DNA of 64,000 nucleotides from Neptuniibacter marinus (lineage in GTDB: Bacteria > Pseudomonadota > Gammaproteobacteria > Pseudomonadales > Balneatricaceae), in assembly GCF_001597725.1 (NCBI RefSeq), contig NZ_LUTR01000001.1:1-64000 (forward strand). The letters run 5' to 3'. Shown here piece by piece: positions 20,124 to 29,046 of this stretch (its first letter is position 1; the number at the start of each line of letters is the position of its first letter). Below the pieces are notes generated by a model, which saw nothing but the letters and a program-made list of their open reading frames with translations, was not told where the DNA came from and made no database searches. Made by a program: the position numbers and the translations under genes.

Positions 20124-20465
20124 ATGTTTAAAAAACGTCCATCTAAAGCAGAGCTCAGAGATCAGCTTAACGCTGAGGTCAATCAGTATCTGCAAAAAGG
20201 TGGAGAGATCGAACAAGTAGAAATGGGAGAGTCAGGTCTTGTTGATGGACGCTACGATCATCACAAAACCAGCTTTGATAATCCTGGACCTACTGAACGC
20301 ACGCCCGTTCATGCCCTTTTATCAACTATAGATTCACGACGTAAAAACAAAACAGCGTCGGCTACTATTCAATCGAGAGCTACTCCACCTAAAAAGGCCC
20401 CAAAACAAAAAGTCATCTACGATGACTTCGGCGACCCTATCCGAACCGTCTGGGTCGAGGAATAG
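20124..20465 (+). CDS. Small basic protein of unknown function (weak SutA-like N-terminus)
   Basis: Protein of 113 residues, hydrophilic and probably disordered. The N-terminal part (ELRDQLNAEVNQYLQKGGEIEQVE) resembles the helix plus RGGK-type turn of SutA-like RNA polymerase-binding proteins of pseudomonads. The rest has a KKAPKQK basic patch and ends with YDDFGDPIRTVWVEE, which looks like a conserved terminal motif. It stands alone between dnaX and pyrC. The SutA similarity is a weak visual impression and no function is assigned. Confidence 0.7.
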   Translation: MFKKRPSKAELRDQLNAEVNQYLQKGGEIEQVEMGESGLVDGRYDHHKTSFDNPGPTERTPVHALLSTIDSRRKNKTASATIQSRATPPKKAPKQKVIYDDFGDPIRTVWVEE

Positions 20466-20698
20466 TAGCCACTTAAATACTCACAAGTGCTAATACATAC
20501 TGTGCAGCATCAATAGATCCTCTCCCCTTAGAGAGTTTTGGTAGCTCAATAGAATATTGATTAATCGCAGAAATACAGCCCTTACTGAACAAATCCCGGA
20601 TACGCTTTTCAAAATTGAGTGCGCATTAAAACTATATCCATGAAATAATATAGCCTAATACGCACGCTAATATCTGAATAAAATCTGTGAGCTTCTAA

Positions 20699-21727
20699 AT
20701 GACTTCTATTACAATTACGCGCCCAGACGACTGGCATATCCACCTTCGAGATGGTTTACAACTTAAAGATACCGTTCGCGATGTGAGCCGCTATATGGGG
20801 CGAGCTATCATTATGCCCAACCTTGTCCCCCCAGCAACAACTACCGAAGAAGCTCTAGAATATCGCCAACGTATTATGGATCAAAAACCACAAGGCGCAT
20901 TTGAACCACTCATGGTACTTTATTTAACAGACAACACTGCGCCAGAAGAAATTATAAAAGCAAAAGCAACCGGTCAGATTGTTGCGGCAAAGCTATATCC
21001 TGCCGGAGCGACAACTAATTCAGATTCAGGTGTCACATCTATAAAAAATATCTACCCTGCTCTCGAAGCTATGCAGGAAGCAGGTATGCTTTTACTATTG
21101 CACGGGGAAGTCACCGATGCCTCTATAGATATTTTTGATCGCGAAAAAGCCTTTATTGATTCAGTACTTAAAGATGTTGTTAATGATTTTCCTAACCTGA
21201 AAATTGTACTTGAACATATCACAACAAAAGATGCTGCCGAGTTCGTAGCATCAGCAGGTGATAATGTTGCTGCGACAATTACAGCTCATCACCTACTATT
21301 TAATCGAAATCACATGCTAGCTGGCGGCATACGCCCCCACTATTACTGCCTGCCGATATTAAAGCGAAATATTCACCAAGAAGCCCTAATAAAAGCAGCC
21401 ACATCTGGGAGTAAAAAATTCTTTTTAGGAACCGATTCAGCCCCACACATGAAGCATGCCAAAGAAGCTGCTTGCGGCTGTGCTGGCTCTTATACGGCTC
21501 ATGCTTCCATTGAGTTATATGCTGAGGTATTTGAAGAAGCTAATGCACTCGATAAACTGGAAGCTTTTGCTAGCCTCAACGGACCTGACTTTTATGCGCT
21601 GCCTCGCAATAGCGACACTATAACTCTAATCAAAGAAAGCTGGGATGTTCCTGCAAGCTATCCATTAGGGAGTGATCAAGTCGTTCCCATCCGTGCAGGC
21701 GAACAGATACATTGGCGAGTAAAATAA
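20699..21727 (+). CDS. pyrC: Dihydroorotase
   Basis: Class II, E. coli-type dihydroorotase of 342 residues. It catalyses the reversible cyclisation of carbamoyl aspartate to dihydroorotate in pyrimidine synthesis. Metal ligands appear as [10 protein letters not shown] (HxH), the carbamylated Lys in [30 protein letters not shown] and FLGTDSAPH. It is monocistronic, with a hairpin just after the stop. Confidence 0.97.
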   Translation: MTSITITRPDDWHIHLRDGLQLKDTVRDVSRYMGRAIIMPNLVPPATTTEEALEYRQRIMDQKPQGAFEPLMVLYLTDNTAPEEIIKAKATGQIVAAKLYPAGATTNSDSGVTSIKNIYPALEAMQEAGMLLLLHGEVTDASIDIFDREKAFIDSVLKDVVNDFPNLKIVLEHITTKDAAEFVASAGDNVAATITAHHLLFNRNHMLAGGIRPHYYCLPILKRNIHQEALIKAATSGSKKFFLGTDSAPHMKHAKEAACGCAGSYTAHASIELYAEVFEEANALDKLEAFASLNGPDFYALPRNSDTITLIKESWDVPASYPLGSDQVVPIRAGEQIHWRVK

Positions 21728-21739
21728 AATCAAACTATT

Positions 21740-21762
21740 AAGAGGCTGTTCTGCAGCCTCTT
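21740..21762. terminator. Hairpin between convergent pyrC and trmK-like genes
   Basis: A 9-bp stem (AAGAGGCTG / CAGCCTCTT) with a 5-nt loop. It starts 13 bp after the pyrC stop and overlaps the stop codon of the opposing gene. The T tract is short on both sides, so it is probably a modest bidirectional terminator. Confidence 0.6.
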
Positions 21763-22418
21763 TATACAAGAAGTAGCTTGCGATAAGCCTGCAAAGCAGG
21801 AGACTCTTGGGAAGTAGCTTGGGTCATACGTTGAAAATGCTCAATATTGCGGGTTAAGTACTCACTATGCTCAGAGTCAGTAAGATCCCACATTTCACCC
21901 ACACAACTAACTTTGCGAACACTTTCTGTTGATAAATAGATCAACTCATAAAAAAGCCCACCATCTTTAACTATACACTCATCAACTAAGCCCAAACCAA
22001 GGGAATCCATTGCCATACGCACTTTATAAAGTTGGCGCACAGGACATAACAATAGATCTAATGAACGGCCCTGATGGTTCGTAAGTAGCTCAGAGACCAT
22101 TTCAGTCATTAAATCCCCACCTACCCCTGCAATAATCACTAATTGACGGGCTTCCGAATCTGGCAAAGTTAATATTTTAAGATCTATGCAATGGGCCTGC
22201 CATCGCCTCCTATCCACCTCCGATAGAGAGGTTTCTATACGCTCGATAAGCGATGGAACAATATCAACAAAATGAATAACAGAATCAGGAGACCTATCCA
22301 ACAACCGACGGCCTAAATATCCATGATCACAACAACAATCCCATATATGGGCATATGGACCGTTAACCATATCAACCAACCCATCTAAACGAGCAGATAA
22401 CTTCAAAATAAGCCTCAA
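21762..22418 (-). CDS. TrmK-like tRNA (adenine-N1) methyltransferase
   Basis: SAM-dependent methyltransferase of 218 residues of the COG2384/TrmK family. It has LSARLDGLVDMV at the N-terminus, motif I as IWDCCCDHGYLGRRLL, and the family motif VIIAGVGGDLM. Bacillus TrmK makes m1A22 in tRNA; gammaproteobacterial members have not been characterised to my knowledge, so the exact target is inferred. Three adjacent cysteines sit in motif I. Confidence 0.8.
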   Translation of the reverse strand: MRLILKLSARLDGLVDMVNGPYAHIWDCCCDHGYLGRRLLDRSPDSVIHFVDIVPSLIERIETSLSEVDRRRWQAHCIDLKILTLPDSEARQLVIIAGVGGDLMTEMVSELLTNHQGRSLDLLLCPVRQLYKVRMAMDSLGLGLVDECIVKDGGLFYELIYLSTESVRKVSCVGEMWDLTDSEHSEYLTRNIEHFQRMTQATSQESPALQAYRKLLLV

Positions 22419-22568
22419 AACTTAACGACAGGAAATTAGACAAAATCACTAAAAAACAGGCCAATATAGTTATAAAACACAGCGACCTCTTTTCAACTAT
22501 TTTATTGCTCAATTGCCTATACCATCAAAAGATATTTACATATGAGAGAACACAGTCAAGAAACAACA

Positions 22569-22589
22569 AAGCCGCTATAACAGCGGCTT
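22569..22589 (-). terminator. Terminator of the DUF445 gene
   Basis: An 8-bp perfect stem (AAGCCGCT / AGCGGCTT) with a 5-nt loop. It lies 28 bp past the DUF445 stop on the minus strand and is followed by a partly T-rich tail. Confidence 0.7.
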
Positions 22590-22616
22590 CAAAAGAGATA
22601 AACTAAAACTTAATAA

Positions 22617-23324
22617 CTACATACCTACAAGCGCAGCCAGCAAACCAATCAATCCTCCAAAAACACCACCCCAAACAACTAACCAGCCTAGATGCTGTTT
22701 AATCATTCGTTGAATAATCTCTTTAACCAGCTGCGGTGTTAGCTCATCTAAACGCTGCTGAACGATCAATTCAACTTTGACTCGCATCTCGGCCATAACA
22801 TTTGGGCTTTCCAACTCTTCACGCAACATCGCAACAAACTGTTCATCTCGGGTCATATCCTCAATTGAGGATTTCATCTTATCTATAAACGGTTGACGCA
22901 ACGGCTGAAGAACCTCTGTTCCGCCAACCATAGCTAACATACCTCCAAAGGAAGAGGCTTGAATCACTTCAATTAATGAATCAAAGGTAGGCGAAAAATC
23001 AATTTTTTCAATAACAGGGGCAAGATGAAGGTCCGGCTGCTTTCCATTTTCAGCACCCAGAAACCGCTCAATATTTTCTTCAGTAAAAAACTGCTCCATC
23101 AAAAGAGCTTTTATTCCCAGCTTAAAGTCCTCAAAACGCGCAGGAATAACGCCAGAACCATATAAGCCAGGCACTTTCTCAAACAGCATGTGAATAGCTA
23201 ACCAATTCGTTAGCGCGCCAGAAAGCGAAAACAGGCCAATTGTTAAAAGCAAATTATCATCCACGATAAAACCCGCTAAAAAAGCAAGTGCAGCTAATAA
23301 ATTGGTTAACAAACTTTTATTCAT
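22617..23324 (-). CDS. DUF445 family inner-membrane protein
   Basis: Protein of 235 residues. Two transmembrane helices lie near the N-terminus (LLAALAFLAGFIV, then LTIGLFSLSGALTNWLAIHMLF). An amphipathic middle region follows, and a C-terminal hydrophobic helix ends in GGVFGGLIGLLAALVGM. The NWLAIHMLF and GVIPARFEDF motifs are typical of DUF445/YheB proteins, whose function is unknown. The ATG at 23324 has GGAG upstream, so the longer frame to 23342 was rejected. Confidence 0.88.
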   Translation of the reverse strand: MNKSLLTNLLAALAFLAGFIVDDNLLLTIGLFSLSGALTNWLAIHMLFEKVPGLYGSGVIPARFEDFKLGIKALLMEQFFTEENIERFLGAENGKQPDLHLAPVIEKIDFSPTFDSLIEVIQASSFGGMLAMVGGTEVLQPLRQPFIDKMKSSIEDMTRDEQFVAMLREELESPNVMAEMRVKVELIVQQRLDELTPQLVKEIIQRMIKQHLGWLVVWGGVFGGLIGLLAALVGM

Positions 23325-23468
23325 AAATAGCTCCAACGACAACTATAAACTTGCTGCAAATCGCACAAGAAGACGACCACAAGAAACAGGTATATAAAGG
23401 CAGACTAGATAAAATACAAGTGCTGGACTGAAATAGATAACTGAAAGGAATTAAAACACTAAAAGTGA

Positions 23469-23675
23469 TTAAGACTGTTGGCGATACTGAATAATTAAAT
23501 CTATTACATCGTGATCACTGGCCACAGCTTCTAACGACTCATTTAATGTCCGGCGTTGCGGTAAAGCAATATTAAATTTATTGCGTAATAACCGCTTAAC
23601 CTCAATATCGGATGCAGGATCTATAGGCTGTCCTGCAAAAACATTTATGCGTTCTAGAACAAAAGATTTATCCAT
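23469..23675 (-). CDS. Small hypothetical protein
   Basis: Unrecognised protein of 68 residues, soluble and mostly helical (VKRLLRNKFNIALPQRRTLNESLEA). The ATG at 23675 has a GAGAG-type ribosome site. It follows the 73-residue gene by 32 bp and the two may form a small operon. No family assignment. Confidence 0.6.
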   Translation of the reverse strand: MDKSFVLERINVFAGQPIDPASDIEVKRLLRNKFNIALPQRRTLNESLEAVASDHDVIDLIIQYRQQS

Positions 23676-23707
23676 CAAATCTAGTTTCTCTCGTATTACA
23701 GATAGAC

Positions 23708-23929
23708 TTAGTTAACAATAGCACGAAACTGACTGGACACATGTTCGGCAGGATAGTTTCGCTGCAAAAAGTGACTCATGTCCTCAGCAGGCATCAAACC
23801 TGTTATTGGCTTCCAAGTTTTTCGTTTAGATTCGGACGCTGTCACAATCAATTCGTAACAAGTCCATTGATCATAATGTATACCTTGGAATTTAGATACA
23901 CATAGATTTTCACTGAGATTTTCCAGCAA
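23708..23929 (-). CDS. Small hypothetical protein with TTG start
   Basis: Unrecognised protein of 73 residues, with YDQWTCYELIVTASES and a Lys/Arg patch. No in-frame ATG exists before residue 46. A TTG at 23929 preceded by AATAGGAG with 8-nt spacing is a credible start. It is upstream of the 68-residue gene. No transmembrane segment or known motif is visible. Confidence 0.55.
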   Translation of the reverse strand: MLENLSENLCVSKFQGIHYDQWTCYELIVTASESKRKTWKPITGLMPAEDMSHFLQRNYPAEHVSSQFRAIVN

Positions 23930-24092
23930 AATATAAACTCCTATTTATTTTCAAATAGGACCTAATTATCAGCCAATTAGCAGTAAACCAACTAACAACT
24001 ACAATAAACAACTAAAGGTAAAGAGCAGAAATAAATATTGCTATAAAACAGAAAGGAATTTGTAGATAGATCAAACTATTTAAATGCGGGTG

Positions 24093-24125
24093 TAAAATAA
24101 AAAGAGCATGATAAAATCACGCTCT
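24093..24125 (-). terminator. Terminator of the cold-shock gene
   Basis: On the minus strand a 10-bp stem (AGAGCGTGAT / ATCATGCTCT, one G-T pair) with a 3-4 nt loop is followed by TTTTTATTTT. It lies 40 bp past the csp stop. Confidence 0.9.
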
Positions 24126-24165
24126 TCTAGCCTTCAACTCAAAGAGTTAAAAGAAATAAACTGTA

Positions 24166-24372
24166 TTATACAGGACGAATATTTTCAGCCTGTGGACCTT
24201 TCTGGCCCTGAGTTACAGAAAACTCAACTTGCTGACCTTCAGCAAGAGTTTTGAAGCCATCACCCTGGATTGCAGAGAAATGAGCGAAAACGTCTGGACC
24301 AGACTGCTGCTCAATGAAACCAAAACCTTTTTCTTCGTTAAACCATTTAACAGTGCCAGTAGTAGTAGACAT
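24166..24372 (-). CDS. CspA-family cold-shock protein
   Basis: Single cold-shock domain of 68 residues with RNP1 (KGFGFIEQ) and RNP2 (VFAHFSAI), starting [11 protein letters not shown]. It binds single-stranded nucleic acids as an RNA chaperone. The second ATG (24372) is preferred because AGGA lies eight bases before it, whereas the first ATG would overlap the ribosome site. About 290 bp upstream are free of genes on this side, enough for the long leader usual in cold-inducible csp genes. Confidence 0.96.
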   Translation of the reverse strand: MSTTTGTVKWFNEEKGFGFIEQQSGPDVFAHFSAIQGDGFKTLAEGQQVEFSVTQGQKGPQAENIRPV

Positions 24373-24660
24373 GTTTGTCATCCTATCTTAAATAAATAAT
24401 TAGCCTTAATTCAGGCTGTTAATGCGCGATCTTTTACTTTTACTTATGAAAAACAGGACGAGGAATTACGGAAATACTTCGAAAGGTTGTGCATAAATAG
24501 CGGATCAATCTCAAGCTGGAAACAGAATATACTGCAGGAAGGCCTGTGTCAAAGGTTATAAGTATTTATTTATATAAAAAGACAAATGGTGATTAAATTA
24601 TATAAACATCTATAATCCGCCCTACACCTACCTAAGTTTGACTACACCAAGGCTTACCTT

Positions 24661-24816
24661 ATGAATCGGAAGAAAAAGATCTCTCAAATTTTCAAAAAAA
24701 GGTTAAAGAAAGCAAATGCTAAAAAGGCACCTCTGAGCACTAAGCCTCGATACATATCAAAAGCCGATCGTGTCGATATCGAAAAGCCAGCTAGCGACGC
24801 TGCACCTACCTCCTAA
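24661..24816 (+). CDS. DUF2986 family small basic protein
   Basis: A 51-residue protein: MNRKKKISQIFKKRLKKANA, then a Pro/Lys segment with KPRYISKADR. This matches the DUF2986 family of very short lysine-rich proteins found in marine gammaproteobacteria such as Vibrio and Shewanella. Function is unknown; the charge suggests nucleic-acid or ribosome binding. An AAGG lies about nine bases upstream of the ATG. It stands alone between csp and the convergent FIST chemoreceptor. Confidence 0.8.
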   Translation: MNRKKKISQIFKKRLKKANAKKAPLSTKPRYISKADRVDIEKPASDAAPTS

Positions 24817-24895
24817 GAGGATACTGGCCTGCATCTACAAAGGGGACAAGTGCTATTCGGAGCAAGAAGAACTTACTCCAAACCGCAACCACAAA

Positions 24896-26908
24896 CTAAC
24901 GAGAAGTATCTATTTTCCGTAAACGCTCAATCGCTTCGACTTCTCTATCAATACTATCCATTTCGGTCTCAACATCCGATATGTACTCAATACTATCCCT
25001 TACCTGCTCACTGGTCTCTGCGGATGATCCAACAAGACCACTCATCTCATCACTTAATGCCTTAGAGCTTTCAGAAACTTGACTCATAAAGCTTTCCATT
25101 TCTGAAATCGTATCTCGGATAGCAGTAATTGACCCCGTTACCGCATCAATCGTTTTCCCCGTTTCATTCAAGCTATGCTGAGTGTTATGGGAAAGCTGCC
25201 TAACCTCATCAGCGACAACAGCAAAGCCTCTACCTGCCTCACCTGCACGCGCAGCCTCAATCGCAGCATTAAGCGCCAAAAGATTAGTTTGATCAGCGAT
25301 GCTAGAGATAACGTTCAAAATCGTTAAGACCTCTTCAGAGTTCTGTTTCAAGTCTTCTACTTTTAAGTGCAAGTCTTTACGCGATTCACCTTGATCTTCA
25401 ATACCTTTAGAAAAACCCAAAAACTTCTGCTGAATATCATTCAGTACATTACCTGTTGTTTGCGCATAGCCGGAAACATGATCAAAACTACCAACCATTT
25501 TTCGTAACAAGGGACGATACGCACCCATACATTCAATTAAGTTATTTTGTAAATAATTGATCTGTTCTAAACTATTGATTCGAGCATTCAAAAAGTATTG
25601 ACGGAAATTACTATAGTGATAAGGAAACTTATCAGCGTATTCATCTTGAAATCGCTCACCTGGTTGAACTTTAAAAAAGAACAAAGCAGTAAGGGTCTGA
25701 TTCATATGAACACCGAGCAATTCCCCAAATGTGGAAAAGCCAGCAACGCTCATATTGTCAAAATCATGAACTTGCGCAAGTTCATTAGTATTATTCAAAC
25801 GACGCAACACGCAATCATTTGCCAACATCGCGACAGGTTTACTTGATTTCCCGTGTAAAAAATCACGGTAATCCTGACTCGTTGTTTGAGCAAAAGGCTT
25901 AGCTTTAACCAAATATAATCGATCGCCGAACTCTAAATCACAGAAAAATGCGATACTCCCTTCAGCCTCATTAATGGCAGCGATAGAACGGATAAATAGC
26001 TCTCCACCAATTTCAACCGCAAAGGAATAACCGACAAGTGCATCACCTAACTGAGAGGCAGAACATTTAAAATGCTCACAGAGCAGATCTACGATAGAAG
26101 TTAACTGGTTATTACCATCACGAATGACTGATTGAACAACACGCGTATAGACATTAGATTCTGCAACGATAAAGGAGGTCGACGTTTTGTCAAAATTATG
26201 CGCTTTGAATACACCATAACGCATACGAGGCGCTAACTTAACAAAGATAACAACAGCATGGTTGTGCGCTACACGCTCCCCATCAAAAACAAGGGCTTGT
26301 TGAAAGTCTAATTTACCACCAGCTGAACCGCCAACAAAATAACAAGGAAATTGACCACTTTCATACAAACCTTGCATGAAAAAGTTTTCGCTGGCTGACA
26401 AACCATCAAAAAAGGTTAAGGCTAACGTGTCTTGATAATTAATATCAAAAGGTACTTGGATACGTTTAAATTCTTCAGCGAATTTAGCCACGCGTTCCTT
26501 TCTTGTCATTGTCGGATTACCAGCACGAATATCTTCACAATGAAGCGGTACTGACCTAATCGCCACATCAGCAAAAACATCGCTACTGTAACTTTGAACA
26601 ACTATATGATCCCAATGATTATCGGCATCGTGGTACAACTTTTGTCCACAGGAACTTAACTCTCCAGCCGTCATTACGCCTACGATTTTAGGTACATCAG
26701 GCATGGCTAATTTTAGCTGTCTAATTGTGCTTTCAAAGTCGATATGCGGCGAAATAAACGCAATCACCAAAGAGACCGATGCCCCGTCGAAAGCGAGCAT
26801 AGCAAGATTGTCGGCAGAGATTTCTCGACTACTGAGAGATTTAACTTTAATAACTTCAGCATCAGCAAAAGGAGTTTTTAACGATTTACTGCGTCCAAAC
26901 CAAGACAT
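24896..26908 (-). CDS. Soluble methyl-accepting chemotaxis-type protein with FIST sensor
   Basis: Protein of 670 residues. An N-terminal FIST sensory domain (about 25-230, with [11 protein letters not shown] and [10 protein letters not shown]) and FIST_C (about 235-390) precede an MCP signalling domain (about 440-670). The hairpin tip contains [20 protein letters not shown] followed by [15 protein letters not shown]. There is no transmembrane helix, so it is a cytoplasmic receptor. FIST domains are proposed to bind small ligands such as amino acids. No che genes lie nearby, so it should feed a chemosensory array encoded elsewhere. Confidence 0.93.
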   Translation of the reverse strand: MSWFGRSKSLKTPFADAEVIKVKSLSSREISADNLAMLAFDGASVSLVIAFISPHIDFESTIRQLKLAMPDVPKIVGVMTAGELSSCGQKLYHDADNHWDHIVVQSYSSDVFADVAIRSVPLHCEDIRAGNPTMTRKERVAKFAEEFKRIQVPFDINYQDTLALTFFDGLSASENFFMQGLYESGQFPCYFVGGSAGGKLDFQQALVFDGERVAHNHAVVIFVKLAPRMRYGVFKAHNFDKTSTSFIVAESNVYTRVVQSVIRDGNNQLTSIVDLLCEHFKCSASQLGDALVGYSFAVEIGGELFIRSIAAINEAEGSIAFFCDLEFGDRLYLVKAKPFAQTTSQDYRDFLHGKSSKPVAMLANDCVLRRLNNTNELAQVHDFDNMSVAGFSTFGELLGVHMNQTLTALFFFKVQPGERFQDEYADKFPYHYSNFRQYFLNARINSLEQINYLQNNLIECMGAYRPLLRKMVGSFDHVSGYAQTTGNVLNDIQQKFLGFSKGIEDQGESRKDLHLKVEDLKQNSEEVLTILNVISSIADQTNLLALNAAIEAARAGEAGRGFAVVADEVRQLSHNTQHSLNETGKTIDAVTGSITAIRDTISEMESFMSQVSESSKALSDEMSGLVGSSAETSEQVRDSIEYISDVETEMDSIDREVEAIERLRKIDTSR

Positions 26909-27342
26909 TAGCGACCACCCATATATCCTAAAAAAACGTTTTTATGACATTATTAGAATTATAGCTCTAATAATTATCATTTTTACGCCTTATTATTTTT
27001 TATAACCTTAATTAAAGCCGCTGACAGCTAATTTGAACAAGCTGCTTAGCAAGATTTGCTACTTAAGCACCACCAATACAAGACTAAAGCAGCACCCTAT
27101 AGAGAGTAACCTTCTGAATTGATCAGAGTATCTCTGATGAAGCGTCTAAAAATAAGTTAAGCCTATTGATGGATAAATATGGTTACACACCTTCCCACCT
27201 AAACCCGATAAATACTGACTACTTAGAACAGCCCTTTAACGGTGATATTTTAACATTCAACCGCGAACAATAAATTGTAAACGCTGATGATTTATCACTG
27301 AACTATCGCGTCATATTATTTGGTCACATTTATATACGTTGC
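26909..27342. other. Intergenic region with one minor open frame
   Basis: A 434-bp AT-rich spacer. A 34-codon frame at 27169-27273 (plus strand, MDKYGYTPSHLNP...) has no clear ribosome site and no family I know; it may be a gene remnant or chance. Nothing else is recognised. Confidence 0.4.
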
Positions 27343-27804
27343 CTATTCAGCCTCCTTAGCCTGATAGGCTTGAGTTCCCCACAAGGGCACAGTAGACAAA
27401 CTATGTTTATAACTGCCTGAGGTTTCCTTTGTAGAATAGGAAACATACATCAAGGTTTGAGAGCTTGCATCAAAAATACGTCGTATTTTTAATGATTTAA
27501 ACAGAATACTTTTCGACTTTTTAAACACAACCTCTCCTGATTTTGACTTATCTATCTGATCAATCATCTCAGGACTCATTACTCCTGTCTGGCGGCAAGC
27601 AATAGCGCCATCACTAGGATCCGCAAAATCTAAATCGGCCTCTATATTTGCAATATGACAAGTAACGCCTGTCACTATGGGATCGACAAACACACTAACC
27701 TTTATATCTTTTGTGGTTAAAAAACCAAGAGATACATCACCCACTTCGTCATCACTACAACCTAATAACAGAGAGAAAATGCTAATCAATAGAACATTTT
27801 TCAT
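27343..27804 (-). CDS. creA: CreA family protein
   Basis: Protein of 153 residues with a signal peptide that is probably a lipoprotein signal (SLLLGCSDD). Family landmarks are KVSVFVDPIVTGVTCHI, DGAIACRQTG, GEVVFKKSKSILFKSLKI and the C-terminal STVPLWG. CreA is a conserved periplasmic protein of unknown function. It is divergent from the yjbR gene. Confidence 0.9.
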   Translation of the reverse strand: MKNVLLISIFSLLLGCSDDEVGDVSLGFLTTKDIKVSVFVDPIVTGVTCHIANIEADLDFADPSDGAIACRQTGVMSPEMIDQIDKSKSGEVVFKKSKSILFKSLKIRRIFDASSQTLMYVSYSTKETSGSYKHSLSTVPLWGTQAYQAKEAE

Positions 27805-27896
27805 GCTTATCCTTGTATTATTTATATTTTAAACTTACAGCAAAAAGTATCGCGCCAACCAAAATATTACTCAATAAACCCAAGGGCAGTGACTTT

Positions 27897-28310
27897 ATGG
27901 ATTATAAACAAGCAGAAAAACACGCTCTCTCTCGTCCTGATGCTTATAAAGAATATCCCTTTGGTCCACAAACAGTGGTATTTAAAGTAAAAAATAAAAT
28001 GTTTGCTCTATTAGGCATATGCGGAAAAGCAGGAAAGGAACTCGGTGCTGAGTTTGCCGGCTGTGCTTTTTTAAACCTCAAATGCGATCCTGATGAAGCA
28101 TTTATGCTACGTGATATATTTCCTGAGATTCTACCGGCCTATCATATGTCCAAGAAACATTGGATCAGTGTTGTCCTAAAACCAACTATGCCAGAAAAAG
28201 AGATTGAACGATTGATTGATCGTTCCTATGGCCTAGTAGTTAAAAGGTTAACGAAAGCCGAACGAACCCAGCTCGAACTAACCTACTCTCCCGAACAACT
28301 TTATCGCTAA
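27897..28310 (+). CDS. MmcQ/YjbR family DNA-binding-fold protein
   Basis: Protein of 137 residues of the MmcQ/YjbR (DUF419) family with a CyaY-like fold. Seen motifs are YPFGPQTVVFKVKNKMFALLG, LNLKCDPDEAFMLRD and PAYHMSKKHWISVVL. The ATG at 27897 gives the usual N-terminus (MDYKQAEKHALS); a longer frame from 27813 is unlikely. Function is uncertain. Confidence 0.9.
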   Translation: MDYKQAEKHALSRPDAYKEYPFGPQTVVFKVKNKMFALLGICGKAGKELGAEFAGCAFLNLKCDPDEAFMLRDIFPEILPAYHMSKKHWISVVLKPTMPEKEIERLIDRSYGLVVKRLTKAERTQLELTYSPEQLYR

Positions 28311-28452
28311 AGGCTACATCTCAAACCTGTCATCGAATAAATCGTTCTAAAAATAATCCAAATAATAGACTCTTAGTAAATTTAATGTATATTAATTACA
28401 TGTTAAGTATCACTTCAAAAACGCAAAAATAATAATATGTGAGGATGAAGAA

Positions 28453-28974
28453 ATGAAAAAAGTTATAGCACTAACCGCAGGCATCATAGGTAGCTCTCTT
28501 TGTTGGGCGGGTCCAGGAGATGAAATTAATTTCCCAGCAGACTACTTGACCAACTTTACACCTTACCTCTCTCTTAATCGTACACAAAACCCTGACCAAT
28601 ATATTAGATTATATATTAACGATAAAGGGCTCAGCGGTACTGAAGAAAATGGTCAATTACCTTACGGTACAGTGATCGTTGGGGAAGTTTACAAAGTAGA
28701 AAAAGATGCCGATGGTAAAGTTATCAACTCCACCTTAGGAGAGAGAGTCATCAATAAGCTGGCTGTGCTTGCCGTGATGGAAAGACGTGAAGGTGCAGCC
28801 GCTGAGTACCCAGAAGGCATGGGTAATGATGATTGGGATTTTGCAGCATTTAAACCGAGCGGCGAAAGAGCCAATAAAGACTTAACCCAATGCGCGGCAT
28901 GCCACGCTCCCCATACAGGTTCTCATCACCTGTTCTCTTATCAGCACATTATTGCTGAACAAAATAGAAAATAA
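28453..28974 (+). CDS. Cytochrome P460 family periplasmic haem protein
   Basis: Protein of 173 residues. A signal peptide ends near CWA. A P460-type domain follows, with YIRLYINDKGL, LPYGTVIVGEV, LAVMERREG and NDDWDFAAF. The C-terminal haem-binding CAACH is followed by APHTGSHHLF. Members range from hydroxylamine- and NO-oxidising enzymes to cytochrome c'-beta gas-binding proteins. The substrate here is unknown. A GAGG ribosome site precedes the ATG. Confidence 0.9.
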   Translation: MKKVIALTAGIIGSSLCWAGPGDEINFPADYLTNFTPYLSLNRTQNPDQYIRLYINDKGLSGTEENGQLPYGTVIVGEVYKVEKDADGKVINSTLGERVINKLAVLAVMERREGAAAEYPEGMGNDDWDFAAFKPSGERANKDLTQCAACHAPHTGSHHLFSYQHIIAEQNRK

Positions 28975-28989
28975 ACACGCCCAACACTA

Positions 28990-29015
28990 ATCAGGGGGCT
29001 TAATCGCCCCCTGAT
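28990..29015. terminator. Hairpin between convergent P460 gene and cobalamin operon
   Basis: A perfect 10-bp stem (ATCAGGGGGC / GCCCCCTGAT) with a 6-nt loop. It lies 15 bp after the P460 stop and 31 bp beyond the last cobalamin gene. There is no T run, so strength is uncertain. Confidence 0.65.
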
Positions 29016-29046
29016 GCTGAATCCAAATATCAATCACATTTGCCCA

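Noticed and set aside
27169-27273. 34-codon open frame in the 434-bp spacer before creA
   Set aside because: No ribosome site, no known family and no neighbours to support it; kept only as a note in the spacer entry.
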